Program-made: the position numbers and the translations under genes | Assembly (NCBI RefSeq): GCF_000812025.2 | Contig: NZ_JWJE02000030.1 | Span: 1-49,040, forward strand | DNA length: 49,040 nucleotides | From: Bacillus thermotolerans | GTDB lineage: Bacteria; Bacillota; Bacilli; Bacillales; Domibacillaceae | Reading direction: 5' to 3' | Part shown: positions 40,607 to 49,040 of the stretch, in pieces | How the letters are laid out: each line of letters starts with the position of its first letter | Position numbering within the stretch: the first letter of the stretch is position 1 | The notes under the pieces: model-generated | Databases searched by the model: none | The model's input: the letters and a program-made list of their open reading frames with translations, nothing else | Told to the model about the DNA's origin: nothing

Positions 40607-40891
40607 ATGAAATCAACTGGGATTGTACGTAAGGTTGACGAGCTAGGAAGAGTCGTTATTCCAATTGAATTGCGTCGCACATTAGATATTGCTGAGAAAG
40701 ACGCCTTGGAAATTTACGTAGATGACGACAAGATCATCCTGAAGAAATACAAGCCAAGCATGACTTGTCACATTACTGGGGAAGTATCTGATGATAACAT
40801 TAAGCTTGCTGGCGGAAAATTAATCCTTAGCCGCGACGGCGCCGAGCAGCTCATGAAAGAAATCTCTCAACACTTCTCTGCTATTAAGTAA
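40607..40891 (+). CDS. abrB: Transition-state regulator AbrB
   Basis: A 94-aa global DNA-binding repressor of stationary-phase genes. The N-terminal swapped-hairpin domain (1-50) is STGIVRKVDELGRVVIPIELRRTLDI. The C-terminal half (ILSRDGAEQLMKEISQHF) gives the tetramer. AGGAGG lies eight bases from ATG. It is one of only three plus-strand genes in the window, convergent with rsmI and divergent from metS, as in B. subtilis. Spo0A boxes cover its promoter region. Confidence 0.99.
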   Translation: MKSTGIVRKVDELGRVVIPIELRRTLDIAEKDALEIYVDDDKIILKKYKPSMTCHITGEVSDDNIKLAGGKLILSRDGAEQLMKEISQHFSAIK

Positions 40892-40960
40892 AAGAAGAGG
40901 CTTCATAACTAAATGACGGTTCAGCAGAGGATATAATGGTCCTTATGCTTTTTATATGGA

Positions 40961-40997
40961 AACAGGCGGATCTATAAACGAATCCGCCTGTTTTTTT
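40961..40997 (+). terminator. Terminator after abrB
   Basis: Plus-strand stem AACAGGCGGAT/ATCCGCCTGTT with a 10-nt loop, then TTTTT. It also lies just past the rsmI stop, so the stem may serve both convergent genes. Confidence 0.93.
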
Positions 40998-41023
40998 GCC
41001 GCTTTGCAGTACTAAGCTATCCT

Positions 41024-41908
41024 TTAGCTTTCGTCAACATGATAAGCCTGATAAACCTCCCGCTTCCCTACTTTTCGGTCATGGGCCGTCTGCTTGATCG
41101 CTTCTTTCGAGGAAAGGTTCTTCTCTTGTATATAATAATTAACATGCTCCACGATGGAATAAGAAGTCCACCATTCCTCTTCTTCTGTTGATACTGCCTG
41201 CTGGTTGCCTTCTATAATTAAACAAAATTCTCCAAGCAGCTGTTCCTCTTCTGCCCACTCCAATGCTTCCTCGATCGTCCCGCGCAAAAACTCTTCGAAT
41301 TTCTTTGTCAGCTCCCGGCACAATACAATGGAGCGCTCTCGTCCCAGCATATCTGCCATTAAGCGTAATGTATCCTTTAAACGGTGGGGAGACTCGTAAA
41401 GAATAAAAGTGTCCTTCAGACGGTTTAACTCTATCAGCTGCTCCTTCTTTTCCTTCTTATTTCGGCTAAGAAAACCGAAAAAGTAAAACGGCTGCGGAGC
41501 AAGACCGGAAGCGATCAGAGCAGTCAACGCTGCATTGGCGCCTGGCAAAGGAACCACTGGAATATTCCGGTCAATAGCCGCTTTCGTCAGCTCATAGCCG
41601 GGATCCGAAATAGATGGCATCCCTGCATCGCTGACAAGAGCAACTATTTCTCCGTTTTGCATTCGTTCAAGCAACAGTCGGCCGCTTTTTTCTTTGTTAT
41701 GTTCATGATAGCTTGTTACAGGTGTATCAATCTCAAAATAATTACAAAGCTTCTTTGTATTGCGTGTATCCTCCGCCGCAATGACATTGGCTTCCTTCAT
41801 GATGCGGAGCGCGCGAAAAGTCATATCCTCTAAGTTCCCAATCGGCGTAGGCACCAGATAAAGAGCGCCTCTTTCCTCTTCTTTAAAGCTGTTCTGCCTG
41901 GCAATCAC
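41024..41908 (-). CDS. rsmI: 16S rRNA (cytidine 2'-O)-methyltransferase
   Basis: RsmI, 294 aa, a tetrapyrrole-methylase-fold enzyme that methylates the ribose of C1402 in 16S rRNA. Family motifs: LYLVPTPIGNLEDMTFRALRIM, VIAAEDTRNTKKL, ALVSDAGMPSISDPGYEL, PLPGANAALTALIASGL. The GTG start at 41908 has GGAGGGGAG upstream and overlaps yazA by 26 bp, so it is translationally coupled. It is the last gene of yabB-yazA-rsmI. The acidic helical tail (about 240-294) is variable. Confidence 0.97.
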   Translation of the reverse strand: MIARQNSFKEEERGALYLVPTPIGNLEDMTFRALRIMKEANVIAAEDTRNTKKLCNYFEIDTPVTSYHEHNKEKSGRLLLERMQNGEIVALVSDAGMPSISDPGYELTKAAIDRNIPVVPLPGANAALTALIASGLAPQPFYFFGFLSRNKKEKKEQLIELNRLKDTFILYESPHRLKDTLRLMADMLGRERSIVLCRELTKKFEEFLRGTIEEALEWAEEEQLLGEFCLIIEGNQQAVSTEEEEWWTSYSIVEHVNYYIQEKNLSSKEAIKQTAHDRKVGKREVYQAYHVDES

Positions 41909-42173
41909 AATGGCTCCCCTCCCGCTGCAAATACTTTATTTTTTGTGGACGTGTCAACTGCTTAAAGGCATACTCCGCCCGCATGGCCTCCGTAATAGTC
42001 GGAAAAACTTCGGCATGAATCAGCTGCACCGGCCGCCTGCTTCTCGTATACTTGGCCCCTTTTCCTGCGTTATGAGCTGCTATTCTCCGCTCCAGGTTGT
42101 TCGTGTAGCCGGCATAGAAGGACTGGTCCCGGCATTTCAATACGTAGAAAAAGTGGTTATTGTTCTTTTCCAT
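41883..42173 (-). CDS. yazA: GIY-YIG endonuclease-domain protein YazA
   Basis: A UPF0213-type single-domain GIY-YIG protein, 96 aa. The core is [41 protein letters not shown], with Tyr and Arg where the nuclease family has catalytic residues, then the usual [19 protein letters not shown]. The biological substrate is unknown. It overlaps yabB upstream by 17 bp and rsmI downstream by 26 bp. Confidence 0.94.
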   Translation of the reverse strand: MEKNNNHFFYVLKCRDQSFYAGYTNNLERRIAAHNAGKGAKYTRSRRPVQLIHAEVFPTITEAMRAEYAFKQLTRPQKIKYLQREGSHCDCQAEQL

Positions 42174-42903
42174 ATAGCATCTCTCTTACTTCTTCTGTAT
42201 ATTCTCCCTGGTCATCATAGACAAAAAGCGGCGGCAGGATTTTTAGATCCGGAGCCCCGTCCTTCATTCCTTCGATCAATATCGTATTGGCTTCTTTTCC
42301 TTTCTTCGGGTAAACGAAGCGCAGCCTCTTTGGCTCCAGACGGTATTTTCTCATTAACGTCACCAAGTCCAAGAGCCTTCCCGGCCGATGGACGAATGCC
42401 GCTTTTCCTCCCTGCTTTAGAAGCTGGCTGCTTGAGCGGATACAATCCTCCAGCGTACAAAAGATTTCATGGCGCGCAATGGCTAGGTGCTCATTCGGAT
42501 TGATTTCTTTATCAGACGGCGTGGTAAAATACGGCGGATTGCAGGTCACCACACTGTGCTTTTCGTAACCAAGCTGAGCAGGTGCCTCCTTTAAATCACC
42601 ATGTATCATGGTAATTTGATGCTCTAGCTTGTTATACTCTATACTCCTCACCGCCATATCATGAAGCCGCTCCTGGATTTCCACGCCAATAATAGGCACC
42701 CTTGTTTTCGCACTCATTAATAACGGCACAACGCCGTTTCCTGAGCATAAATCGACGATGGATCCTTTTTTCAGCGGGAGATAAGCAAATCTAGCCAATA
42801 GCACTGCATCTAAAGAAAAAGCAAAGACGGATGGGCTTTGAATAATTCTCAGCTCCTCCGCCAGTAAATAATCCAATCTTTCATCCTCTTTTAATAACAC
42901 CAA
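42157..42903 (-). CDS. yabB: tRNA (adenine37-N6)-methyltransferase-like protein YabB
   Basis: A Rossmann methyltransferase of the TrmN6 type, 248 aa. Visible are the SAM motif [14 protein letters not shown], the acidic [12 protein letters not shown], and the catalytic NPPY in [13 protein letters not shown]. The C-terminal [23 protein letters not shown] is typical. The proposed target is A37 of tRNA-Val. The start is TTG 42903, nine bases after AGGAGG, and aligns with B. subtilis YabB. It heads yabB-yazA-rsmI and is preceded by a folded terminator-like element. Confidence 0.93.
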   Translation of the reverse strand: MVLLKEDERLDYLLAEELRIIQSPSVFAFSLDAVLLARFAYLPLKKGSIVDLCSGNGVVPLLMSAKTRVPIIGVEIQERLHDMAVRSIEYNKLEHQITMIHGDLKEAPAQLGYEKHSVVTCNPPYFTTPSDKEINPNEHLAIARHEIFCTLEDCIRSSSQLLKQGGKAAFVHRPGRLLDLVTLMRKYRLEPKRLRFVYPKKGKEANTILIEGMKDGAPDLKILPPLFVYDDQGEYTEEVREMLYGKEQ

Positions 42904-42935
42904 CTGGCCTGTCCTCCTATTTGATTTCCACTCAC

Positions 42936-43022
42936 ACAAAAAAGAAAGGCCATACCGTCCTTCTCTCATTCTGCGCTTTTATATCGCTGATCAGCAAGAG
43001 AATTACCGGCACCGGCCTTTCT
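42936..43022 (-). terminator. Folded terminator-like element between yabA and yabB
   Basis: Minus-strand RNA: AGAAAGGCC (43014-43022) can pair with GGCCTTTCT (42943-42951), followed by TTTTTTG. The 62-nt interior holds a TTCTCT/AGAGAA pairing and a GCTGATCAGC palindrome. It may be an unusually long terminator of the darA-yabA unit or a regulated element. Confidence 0.55.
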
Positions 43023-43034
43023 GCAAGGTGTGTC

Positions 43035-43403
43035 TTACTTTTTATTCAAAAATGATAAACAAAACAAGCAATCTTCATCTTTTCTTGGGCTGCCAAAATG
43101 GATGTTGCAAATATGAAACCCTTCTTGATAAAGTCTCGCTAGATTGTCGTACCCTTCGCCAATATCCATCAGCTGTGAAGAGCCTGCGCTAGAATTTTTT
43201 TTGTTCTTCTTCTGGGCAGCACGGCTGCGGGAAGCATTCAGCTCCTCCAGCCGCTGTCTCAAGTGTTCGTTCTCTAATTGTAAAAAGTGGTTTTCCTCCA
43301 CCATATCAGCCAAATTCGTTTTTAATGCGACGAGTCGGTTGGATAATTGGCTGATTTGTTGTTCCATGTCGCGAATTGCCTCTAAAAACTCTTTTTTATC
43401 CAC
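43035..43403 (-). CDS. yabA: Replication-initiation control protein YabA
   Basis: A 122-aa negative regulator of DnaA that bridges DnaA and DnaN. It has an N-terminal leucine-zipper coiled coil (about 1-65, [25 protein letters not shown]...LEEL), a basic Ser/Lys linker, and a C-terminal zinc module [19 protein letters not shown] with its His/Cys ligands. The start is GTG 43403 after GGGGTGG; upstream in-frame ATGs lie within ricT. It is 13 bp after ricT. Confidence 0.96.
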   Translation of the reverse strand: MDKKEFLEAIRDMEQQISQLSNRLVALKTNLADMVEENHFLQLENEHLRQRLEELNASRSRAAQKKNKKNSSAGSSQLMDIGEGYDNLARLYQEGFHICNIHFGSPRKDEDCLFCLSFLNKK

Positions 43404-43416
43404 TCGTTCCACCCCA

Positions 43417-44247
43417 CTACTCTGTGGCTTGTGCTGACAAGGCATCTTCCGCATTCATGATTTCTTCAATCGTGAATTCTAACACCCGCTCTTGTTCGAA
43501 TAATTCTACTTGAAGCACCCGCTCCAAAATGTTTAGGCCGACGACTTTCCCAGCACCGTTCGGCGTCTTGATTTTAGATCCCACATCGGGAAGAATTGCC
43601 TTTGCTTCTTCATATTCATCATTCTCATACTTCAAGCAGCACATTAAGCGACCGCATAATCCCGAAATTTTTGTAGGGTTTAACGAAAGGTTCTGATCCT
43701 TAGCCATTTTGATTGAAACCGGCTCAAAGTCTCCTAGGAACGTGGAGCAGCATAGCATTCTGCCACACGGCCCAATGCCGCCAAGCATCTTTGCTTCATC
43801 CCGGACCCCAATTTGCCGAAGCTCAATTCTCGTACGAAACACAGAGGCTAAATCCTTTACCAGTTCCCGGAAATCCACTCGCCCGTCCGCCGTAAAATAG
43901 AAGATAACTTTATTTCGGTCAAAGGTGTATTCCACATCTACAAGCTTCATCTCTAATTTGTGCTCGGCAATTTTTTCACAGCAAATATCAAAGGCTTCCT
44001 CAGCAGCTGACCTGTTTTCCTCTATAATTAACCGATCCTTCTGATCCACTTTACGAATGATCTTCTTTAGAGGGAGAACAACATCATCTTCTTCCACCTT
44101 TTTCGGTCCCACGACGACTTCTCCATGCTCGATTCCTCTGGCTGTTTCAACAATAACGTGATCACTCTTTTGAACCCCTAAGTCCATTGGATCGAAATAA
44201 TATATTTTACCCGCTTTTTTAAAGCGTACTCCTACTACATCATACAA
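43417..44247 (-). CDS. ricT: RicT (YaaT), PSP1 domain, Y-complex subunit
   Basis: A 276-aa PSP1-domain protein. With RicA and RicF it forms the Y-complex that promotes RNase Y-dependent mRNA maturation and stimulates the Spo0A phosphorelay. Cys-rich signatures [16 protein letters not shown] and [19 protein letters not shown] supply the Fe-S cluster ligands. The start is TTG 44247, which follows GGGGGT and matches the B. subtilis start. It overlaps holB by 8 bp. Confidence 0.97.
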   Translation of the reverse strand: MYDVVGVRFKKAGKIYYFDPMDLGVQKSDHVIVETARGIEHGEVVVGPKKVEEDDVVLPLKKIIRKVDQKDRLIIEENRSAAEEAFDICCEKIAEHKLEMKLVDVEYTFDRNKVIFYFTADGRVDFRELVKDLASVFRTRIELRQIGVRDEAKMLGGIGPCGRMLCCSTFLGDFEPVSIKMAKDQNLSLNPTKISGLCGRLMCCLKYENDEYEEAKAILPDVGSKIKTPNGAGKVVGLNILERVLQVELFEQERVLEFTIEEIMNAEDALSAQATE

Positions 44248-45244
44248 AGGATGGACCCCCCTGCAACTTTAGCACAAGCTGCTCCATTAGCAGCTGTGGA
44301 TTCATATTGGACTCCAGCCTACGCTTTGCTTCCAAAATAGCCGTAATCTGCTCTGCTGTCCTCCCGGCGGATGAATGCAGAGCTTGGTTTTTCAGCAAAG
44401 CCAGCTGATCCGGGAAAGCTAAATCCTGTTCCTTTCCCGTTTGTACCATCATTAAGTCCTTAAAAAGCAACAACAAAAGATCCAGCGCAAGATTGACCTG
44501 TTGTTTATCTTTGAAATGACTGTTGAAGTCTTCCTGTAACTTTACCATTGCTTCTAGTGACTGTTTTTGAAGCACTTCATGTAATTTTAACACTATTCTA
44601 CGCGACTGTGCAAACCACTCTTCGCGGCTGAGACGAAGCGCTTCTTCAAGGTTATTGGTCAGATTGGATACAAGGGAAGCCATTGGAATAGAAATGCCTT
44701 CTCCGATCAGCTGATCTTTTAAAATGGATGGAGACAGAGGCTTAAAGGAAAGCAGCTGGCAACGGGAGATAATCGTTGGGAGCATTCGCTGATACTGCTC
44801 GGTTAAAAGTAATGCGGTTGTATCCGATGCAGGCTCTTCTAAAAACTTTAACAAGCTGTTAGCTGCACTGGCTGTCATTTTATCCGCATGCTCAATAATA
44901 TAAATTTTCCGGTCGGCCTCCACGGCTGCCTTGCTGAATTCCTGTTGCAGTAAAGCAATTTGCTGCTTTTTAATGGACGCACCGTCCGGTTCAATCACAT
45001 GCACATCCGGGTGATTCCCGTGATCAATCCTGCGGCAGTTTCGGCAGTTTCCACACGGCGGCTCCTCTCCTTCACAAAGCAGACTTTTGGCAAAATGCAG
45101 GGCCGCTTTCTTCTTGCCTGTTCCCGGGTCGCCTTCCAACAAGTAAGCATGAGCCACTCTATTCTTCTCTAAGCTATTCTTCAACATTTTGAGCACTACA
45201 GGCTGCAGTTCACTTAACTCTTTCCATGTGTCGGTCAATGTCAT
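44240..45244 (-). CDS. holB: DNA polymerase III subunit delta'
   Basis: A clamp-loader subunit, 334 aa, of the RFC/AAA+ family. It has HAYLLEGDPGTGKKKAAL (Walker A-like), a zinc knuckle CEGEEPPCGNCRNC, the HADKMTASAANSLLKFLEEP segment and the sensor IISRCQ. The ATG at 45244 has GGGG immediately before it, too close for a ribosome site; a TTG at 45238 would sit six bases after GGGG and may be the true start. It lies within darA-yaaR-holB-ricT-yabA. Confidence 0.95.
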   Translation of the reverse strand: MTLTDTWKELSELQPVVLKMLKNSLEKNRVAHAYLLEGDPGTGKKKAALHFAKSLLCEGEEPPCGNCRNCRRIDHGNHPDVHVIEPDGASIKKQQIALLQQEFSKAAVEADRKIYIIEHADKMTASAANSLLKFLEEPASDTTALLLTEQYQRMLPTIISRCQLLSFKPLSPSILKDQLIGEGISIPMASLVSNLTNNLEEALRLSREEWFAQSRRIVLKLHEVLQKQSLEAMVKLQEDFNSHFKDKQQVNLALDLLLLLFKDLMMVQTGKEQDLAFPDQLALLKNQALHSSAGRTAEQITAILEAKRRLESNMNPQLLMEQLVLKLQGGPSFV

Positions 45245-45250
45245 CCCCGC

Positions 45251-45694
45251 TTATGTGTATAAATTGATGATCAACCCTTCGATTTCTCCAATTCTCTTAA
45301 GTAAATCGATGGTTGTTTTTTCTTTATTCGTCACCTCTGCTGCGAGATGAACTAATTCCTCATCTAGCATTTCAATAATCGTAAGCTTTCGCCCTTCCCC
45401 GAACTGATTCCAAGTATGGGCATTTTTCATGCTTAATCCCGCATCAACCGCTTCTTTCATAAATTGACGAACAAGTGTTTTATATTTGACGACATCCTGG
45501 AACTGGCGTGAGCGGGCCAGCCTCTCTCCTGCCTCTTCGATACTTGTTAACAGTTTGGTTAAATCCTGCCTTTTCCATTCGCTATTCTTCGCTTTAAGCG
45601 CTTCACTAAAGGCAGAGGGTTTGGCTGTTTGAGGCTTCTCATCCGTAATCCGGTGCTGATTCATCCTAATATTATTGTCTTTTCGGATTTTCAT
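45251..45694 (-). CDS. yaaR: DUF327 protein YaaR
   Basis: A 147-aa helical protein of unknown function, conserved between darA and holB in Bacillaceae. The predicted helices include FSEALKAKNSEWKRQDLTKLL, RQFQDVVKYKTLVRQFMKEAV and EVTNKEKTTIDLLKRIGEIEGLIINLY, with the HTWNQ motif between them. Three consecutive ATGs are possible; the third (45694) has AGAGG at the best spacing. It has no membrane segment or signal peptide. Confidence 0.9.
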   Translation of the reverse strand: MKIRKDNNIRMNQHRITDEKPQTAKPSAFSEALKAKNSEWKRQDLTKLLTSIEEAGERLARSRQFQDVVKYKTLVRQFMKEAVDAGLSMKNAHTWNQFGEGRKLTIIEMLDEELVHLAAEVTNKEKTTIDLLKRIGEIEGLIINLYT

Positions 45695-45708
45695 CATCAT
45701 ATCCTCTA

Positions 45709-46145
<437 letters not shown>

Positions 46146-46148
<3 letters not shown>

Positions 46149-46787
46149 CCGCACAGAGCCGGTCACCCTCTCCATGATAAGCTTTAAGCTGTCCTCGTAT
46201 ACCTGTTCCATATCCGCTTCCGCATCAATCCGCTTGATTCGGCTCGGGAACTTGCCCAGCAAGTGTAAATAGCCTTCTCTTACCTTCTCATGAAAAGCAA
46301 GCCCCTCTAAGTCCAATCGATTAATCTCTCCACTTCGGTGGGCTTGAATGCGCGCCAGCCCCACTTCAGGCCGGACATCAAATAATAGGGTTAAGTCAGG
46401 CATAAATTCATCAATCGCAAATTGGTTTATTTCATACACGTCTTCCATTCCAAGCCCTCGAGCATGCCCTTGATAAGAAAGAGAGCTATCAATGAAGCGG
46501 TCACACAGCACCACTTCTCCTCGCTCAATCGCCGGTTTGATTTTTTCTACGAGGTGCTGCCGCCTCGCTGCTGCATAAAGCAGGGCTTCTGTGCGGCCAT
46601 CCATCGTTGTATTCTCCTTATTCAGGATCACTTCACGTATCTGTTCAGCGATCGCAATTCCTCCTGGTTCCCTGGTAGCTGTAACAGCCAGGCCTTCCTT
46701 TCTCAAACCTTCTGCCAGCTTACTCATGATGCTCGTCTTGCCGGCTCCCTCCGGTCCTTCAATTGTAATAAACCATCCTTTTTTCAT
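46146..46787 (-). CDS. tmk: Thymidylate kinase
   Basis: A 213-aa dTMP kinase that makes dTDP. The P-loop is [12 protein letters not shown], then [22 protein letters not shown] (DRY-type and substrate binding), and the LID region around [14 protein letters not shown] 46787 follows GGAGGG; a GTG three codons upstream overlaps that site. It follows yaaO by 18 bp and is probably cotranscribed. Confidence 0.98.
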
Positions 46788-46805
46788 ATGACCCTCCACA
46801 ATATT

Positions 46806-48239
46806 TCATCCATTAGATTGTGCCTCAGAAAAGACTGCCAGCTTTCCCTTACTGAGCTGTTCCCCTCCTTGAATATGTATAGGCTGGGTAAGGAGTTCTC
46901 TAAGTACACCAGCTTGTCTCGCTGTCATCCGTTCTCCTTTCATTATAAACGGAATACCCGGCGGATAGGGAATGATCGTTTCAGCTACTACCCGGCCAGC
47001 TGCTTCCTGAAGTGTCACCCATTCTGTGGGACAATGCACTTGCAGCTCATAGGGTAACGCAAGCTCTATCAGCCCCTCCTGATAAACTGGCAGCTTTATA
47101 GAAGAAAGAGGCATATATCTCTCTTCTAACCTGCATATTTCCAGCTTCGTTTCTAGCTGATTCATGAACTCGCACTCTCCTTCTTTCAATAAAGGGAATG
47201 TGCATAACACCTGTAACGGATCGGCCAGCTCTGTATAAATTCCTGATTCCTCTAACTTGGCTTGAAGCTCATAGCCAGTGTAGCCCTTTTTTCGCAGCAC
47301 AAGCTTTAAAGGATCGTCAGGAAACACGGTATCTATCTGTTTTTCATGGAAAAGAGCTGCTGCTTTGTCTCTCATCTTTACAGTGAAGAGGATATCTGCT
47401 TCTGTTATGCTCGCCAAGTATGCACGAGCTATATCCAGAGAGGCCATAATAGGATAAGAAGGGCTGCTGGATTGAAGCACCTGCAAATAAAATTCCAACT
47501 CCTCCAATGGCACAGCTTCCGACTGAACATGGAGATAAGCCCCCATTGTCATGGCAGGCAACATTTTATGAGCAGAGTGAACTACAATGTCTGCTCCCAT
47601 GACGAGCGCACTTTCCGGAAAAGGCTTTGGCAAAATAAAGTGAGGACCATGTGCTTCATCAACTAACACAAATGAGCCATTTTTCTTGGCCCATTCAATG
47701 ATTTCCTGCAATGAAGCCGCGCCGCCATAATACGTTGGATACGTTAAAATAAGCGCCTTGACAGAACCATAGCAGCGGTAGGCCTGTTGGATGGTTTCCA
47801 ATTCCACCCCGCCTGCAGTTTCCGTTCGTTCGTCTTCAGCTGTTCCAACAAAAACAGGGCGCAGCTTCGCCAGCTTCAATGCATGAATAATAGACTTATG
47901 GCAATTGCGCTGAACGAGTACGGTATCTCCCTCCTGACAAACTGCCATCACCATAGCCAAATTTCCAACGGTACTTCCATTTACTAGGAAATAGCTTTTT
48001 CTCGTTCCGTACAAGTCTGTCAAAAGCTGCTGCGCCTCTAAAATGCAGCCTTCAGGAGAGTGAAAATCGTCCATACCTGTGATCTCGGTCACGTCATATT
48101 GGAGGAAAGATTGAAATTCAGGAAGCTGTTCAAACACCTGTAGCTGTCCATATTTGTGGCCAGGCACATGAAAGGACAGCGGCTGTTTTCTTTCATGTGC
48201 CTGCAAAGCTTGAACAATAGGTATATGCTTTTGATTCAC
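46806..48239 (-). CDS. yaaO: Orn/Lys/Arg decarboxylase family protein YaaO
   Basis: A fold-type I PLP decarboxylase of the arginine/lysine/ornithine group II family, 477 aa. Seen are RKSYFLVNGSTVGNLAMVMA, FVLVDEAHGPHF, and the PLP-lysine motif VVHSAHKMLPAMTMGAYLH (Lys in SAHK). The C-terminal domain carries AGRVVAETIIPYPPGIPF. The substrate cannot be assigned; B. subtilis SpeA is a paralogue. A polyamine role is inference. The GTG start follows GAGAG. In B. subtilis xpaC-yaaN separate it from csfB; here they are gone. Confidence 0.93.
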   Translation of the reverse strand: MNQKHIPIVQALQAHERKQPLSFHVPGHKYGQLQVFEQLPEFQSFLQYDVTEITGMDDFHSPEGCILEAQQLLTDLYGTRKSYFLVNGSTVGNLAMVMAVCQEGDTVLVQRNCHKSIIHALKLAKLRPVFVGTAEDERTETAGGVELETIQQAYRCYGSVKALILTYPTYYGGAASLQEIIEWAKKNGSFVLVDEAHGPHFILPKPFPESALVMGADIVVHSAHKMLPAMTMGAYLHVQSEAVPLEELEFYLQVLQSSSPSYPIMASLDIARAYLASITEADILFTVKMRDKAAALFHEKQIDTVFPDDPLKLVLRKKGYTGYELQAKLEESGIYTELADPLQVLCTFPLLKEGECEFMNQLETKLEICRLEERYMPLSSIKLPVYQEGLIELALPYELQVHCPTEWVTLQEAAGRVVAETIIPYPPGIPFIMKGERMTARQAGVLRELLTQPIHIQGGEQLSKGKLAVFSEAQSNG

Positions 48240-48296
48240 TTGACTCTCTGCCTTTCGTATATGTTTCTCCTAGCCTAACATACTATTTTGCCAGGA

Positions 48297-48470
48297 TCAC
48301 GAAAAAACAGAAGGCTTACGAATCTTTCTTAATTTCTTAACAAACTCCTTATATCTACTTTCTTCCGGCTCAGTATTCACCATTTCCTGTTCACACTCCT
48401 TACAGACAAACGACGAACAAATATACATACCTTCCTTCTTCTCTTCCTCACAAACAATACACTCTTTCAT
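48297..48470 (-). CDS. csfB: Anti-sigma G factor CsfB (Gin)
   Basis: A 57-aa zinc-finger protein that holds sigma G (and sigma E) inactive at the wrong time in sporulation. Metal cysteines are CIVC (about 4-7) and CKEC (about 23-26). The C-terminal YKEFVKKLRKIRKP matches the CsfB tail. ATG 48470 has AGGAGGTGG upstream; a GTG three codons earlier is within that site. A sigma F-like promoter lies just upstream. Confidence 0.93.
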   Translation of the reverse strand: MKECIVCEEEKKEGMYICSSFVCKECEQEMVNTEPEESRYKEFVKKLRKIRKPSVFS

Positions 48471-48490
48471 TCTCTCCACCTCCTAAAAGC

Positions 48491-48519
48491 TAGTATGTCC
48501 TCCTGAAAAAAAAATATAC
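48491..48519 (-). promoter_or_regulatory. Sigma F-like promoter of csfB
   Basis: Minus strand: GTATA (48515-48519), 14 bp containing nine T residues, GGACATACTA (48491-48500), which differs from the sigma F -10 at one base. The spacing is 1 bp shorter than usual. The B. subtilis gene is sigma F-dependent. Confidence 0.65.
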
Positions 48520-48584
48520 GAATCTAGTGAGAAAAATAGGCTTCTAAGATAGAAGAGAGAAATGAGAATTACTACACTATGGAA

Positions 48585-48617
48585 ATATAAAAAAAGAACA
48601 GTCCAAAGACTGTTCTT
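48585..48617 (-). terminator. Terminator of the upstream rrn operon
   Basis: Minus-strand stem AAGAACAGTC-TTTG-GACTGTTCTT followed by a T-run, 7 bp after the 5S gene. Confidence 0.95.
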
Positions 48618-48624
48618 GTCAGGT

Positions 48625-48741
<117 letters not shown>

Positions 48742-48952
48742 CTGTATAAGGTTGAAAGAACGTTGTTCTTTCAAAACTGGATAATATGCTTGGGAAGTAA
48801 CCGGCAATACCTTGCCATTTTGTTGTGTGTTGTCCAGCTCCGGCTCCTCGACACTCGAGTCAAATAACCGTCCGCTTCCAAGGCTTAGCGCCTCTCCAGC
48901 GTCCAAACATTTGCTTGTCGTGTCTATGCAGTCGCCTCTGCTTTTCTGATTA
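48742..48952 (-). other. 23S-5S internal transcribed spacer
   Basis: A 211-bp spacer without a tRNA gene. The part next to 5S contains TTGAAAGAACAACG/CGTTCTTTCAA-type complementarity and the common Bacillus TTTGAAAACTGGATAA-like tract. Confidence 0.75.
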
Positions 48953-49040
48953 GGATAAGTCCTCGATCGATTAGTATTCGTCAGCTCCACGTGTCGCCAC
49001 GCTTCCACCTCGAACCTATCTACCTGATCATCTTTCAGGG
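48953..49040 (-). rRNA. 23S rRNA, 3' end (partial)
   Basis: The reverse complement reads AGGTGGAAGCGTGGCGACAC, then GTGGAGCTGACGAATACTAA and TCGATCGAGGACTTATCC, the conserved 3' end of 23S rRNA. The gene continues off the right edge; the mature end is placed near 48953. Confidence 0.95.

Noticed and set aside
41910-42503. Plus-strand ORF of 197 codons
   Set aside because: It is antisense to yazA and yabB, whose motifs and overlaps are convincing; no protein family is recognisable.
46422-47057. Plus-strand ORF of 211 codons
   Set aside because: It is antisense to tmk and yaaO and has no Shine-Dalgarno or recognisable domain.

Overview
The window is a 49 kb piece of a Bacillus-like, endospore-forming Firmicute (Bacillaceae). 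The evidence is the near-complete Bacillus subtilis-type gene order from csfB/yaaO through tmk, holB, metS, veg, spoVG, glmU, mfd, spoIIE, ftsH and cysK to lysS, together with spore-specific genes (csfB, fin, spoIIE, spoVT, yabG, yabP, yabQ, sspF) and promoters that read as sigma A, B, E, F, G, H and K types. The species cannot be fixed from the sequence alone. Both ends lie inside rRNA operons: the 5' end of a 16S gene at the left edge and the 3' end of a 23S gene plus a 5S gene at the right. The segment therefore lies between two co-directional rrn operons, close to the replication origin. A perfect 16-bp parS site between metS and yabD fits this.

Layout: nearly everything is on the minus strand, so reading order is right to left. 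49.0-48.6 kb: 23S end, 5S, terminator. 48.5-46.1 kb: csfB, yaaO, tmk. 46.0-43.0 kb: darA, yaaR, holB, ricT, yabA. 42.9-41.0 kb: yabB (tRNA A37 methylase type), yazA, rsmI. abrB (40.6-40.9 kb) is on the plus strand, convergent with rsmI and divergent from metS. 40.1-35.8 kb: metS, yabD, rnmV, ksgA. 35.7-33.0 kb: yabG, veg, sspF, ispE. 32.9-27.1 kb: purR, ridA, spoVG, glmU, prs, ctc, pth. 27.0-16.9 kb: fin, mfd, spoVT, yabM, yabN, hslR, yabP, yabQ, divIC, yabR. Two plus-strand tRNA genes (Met, Glu) sit at 16.6-16.8 kb. 16.3-7.9 kb: spoIIE, yabS, prkD, tilS, hprT, ftsH. 7.7-0.5 kb: coaX, hslO, cysK, folP, folB, folK, dusB, lysS. The left edge is an rrn tandem promoter and leader running into 16S.

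The genes combine growth functions (tRNA charging and modification, folate, PRPP, UDP-GlcNAc, isoprenoid and CoA synthesis, ribosome maturation, DNA clamp loading and transcription-coupled repair) with control of the growth-to-sporulation transition. AbrB, SpoVG, RicT, SpoIIE, Fin, CsfB and SpoVT all act on Spo0A or on successive sporulation sigma factors.

Compared from memory with B. subtilis 168, several genes are absent at their usual positions: xpaC-yaaN, yabE, yacD, pabB-pabA-pabC and yazB. No mobile element, CRISPR array, prophage or wholly new gene system was seen. The most interesting unexplained structure is in intergenic DNA: a Spo0A-box cluster, a palindrome and leader hairpins between metS and abrB; an 18-codon upstream ORF before coaX; and a folded element between yabA and yabB.
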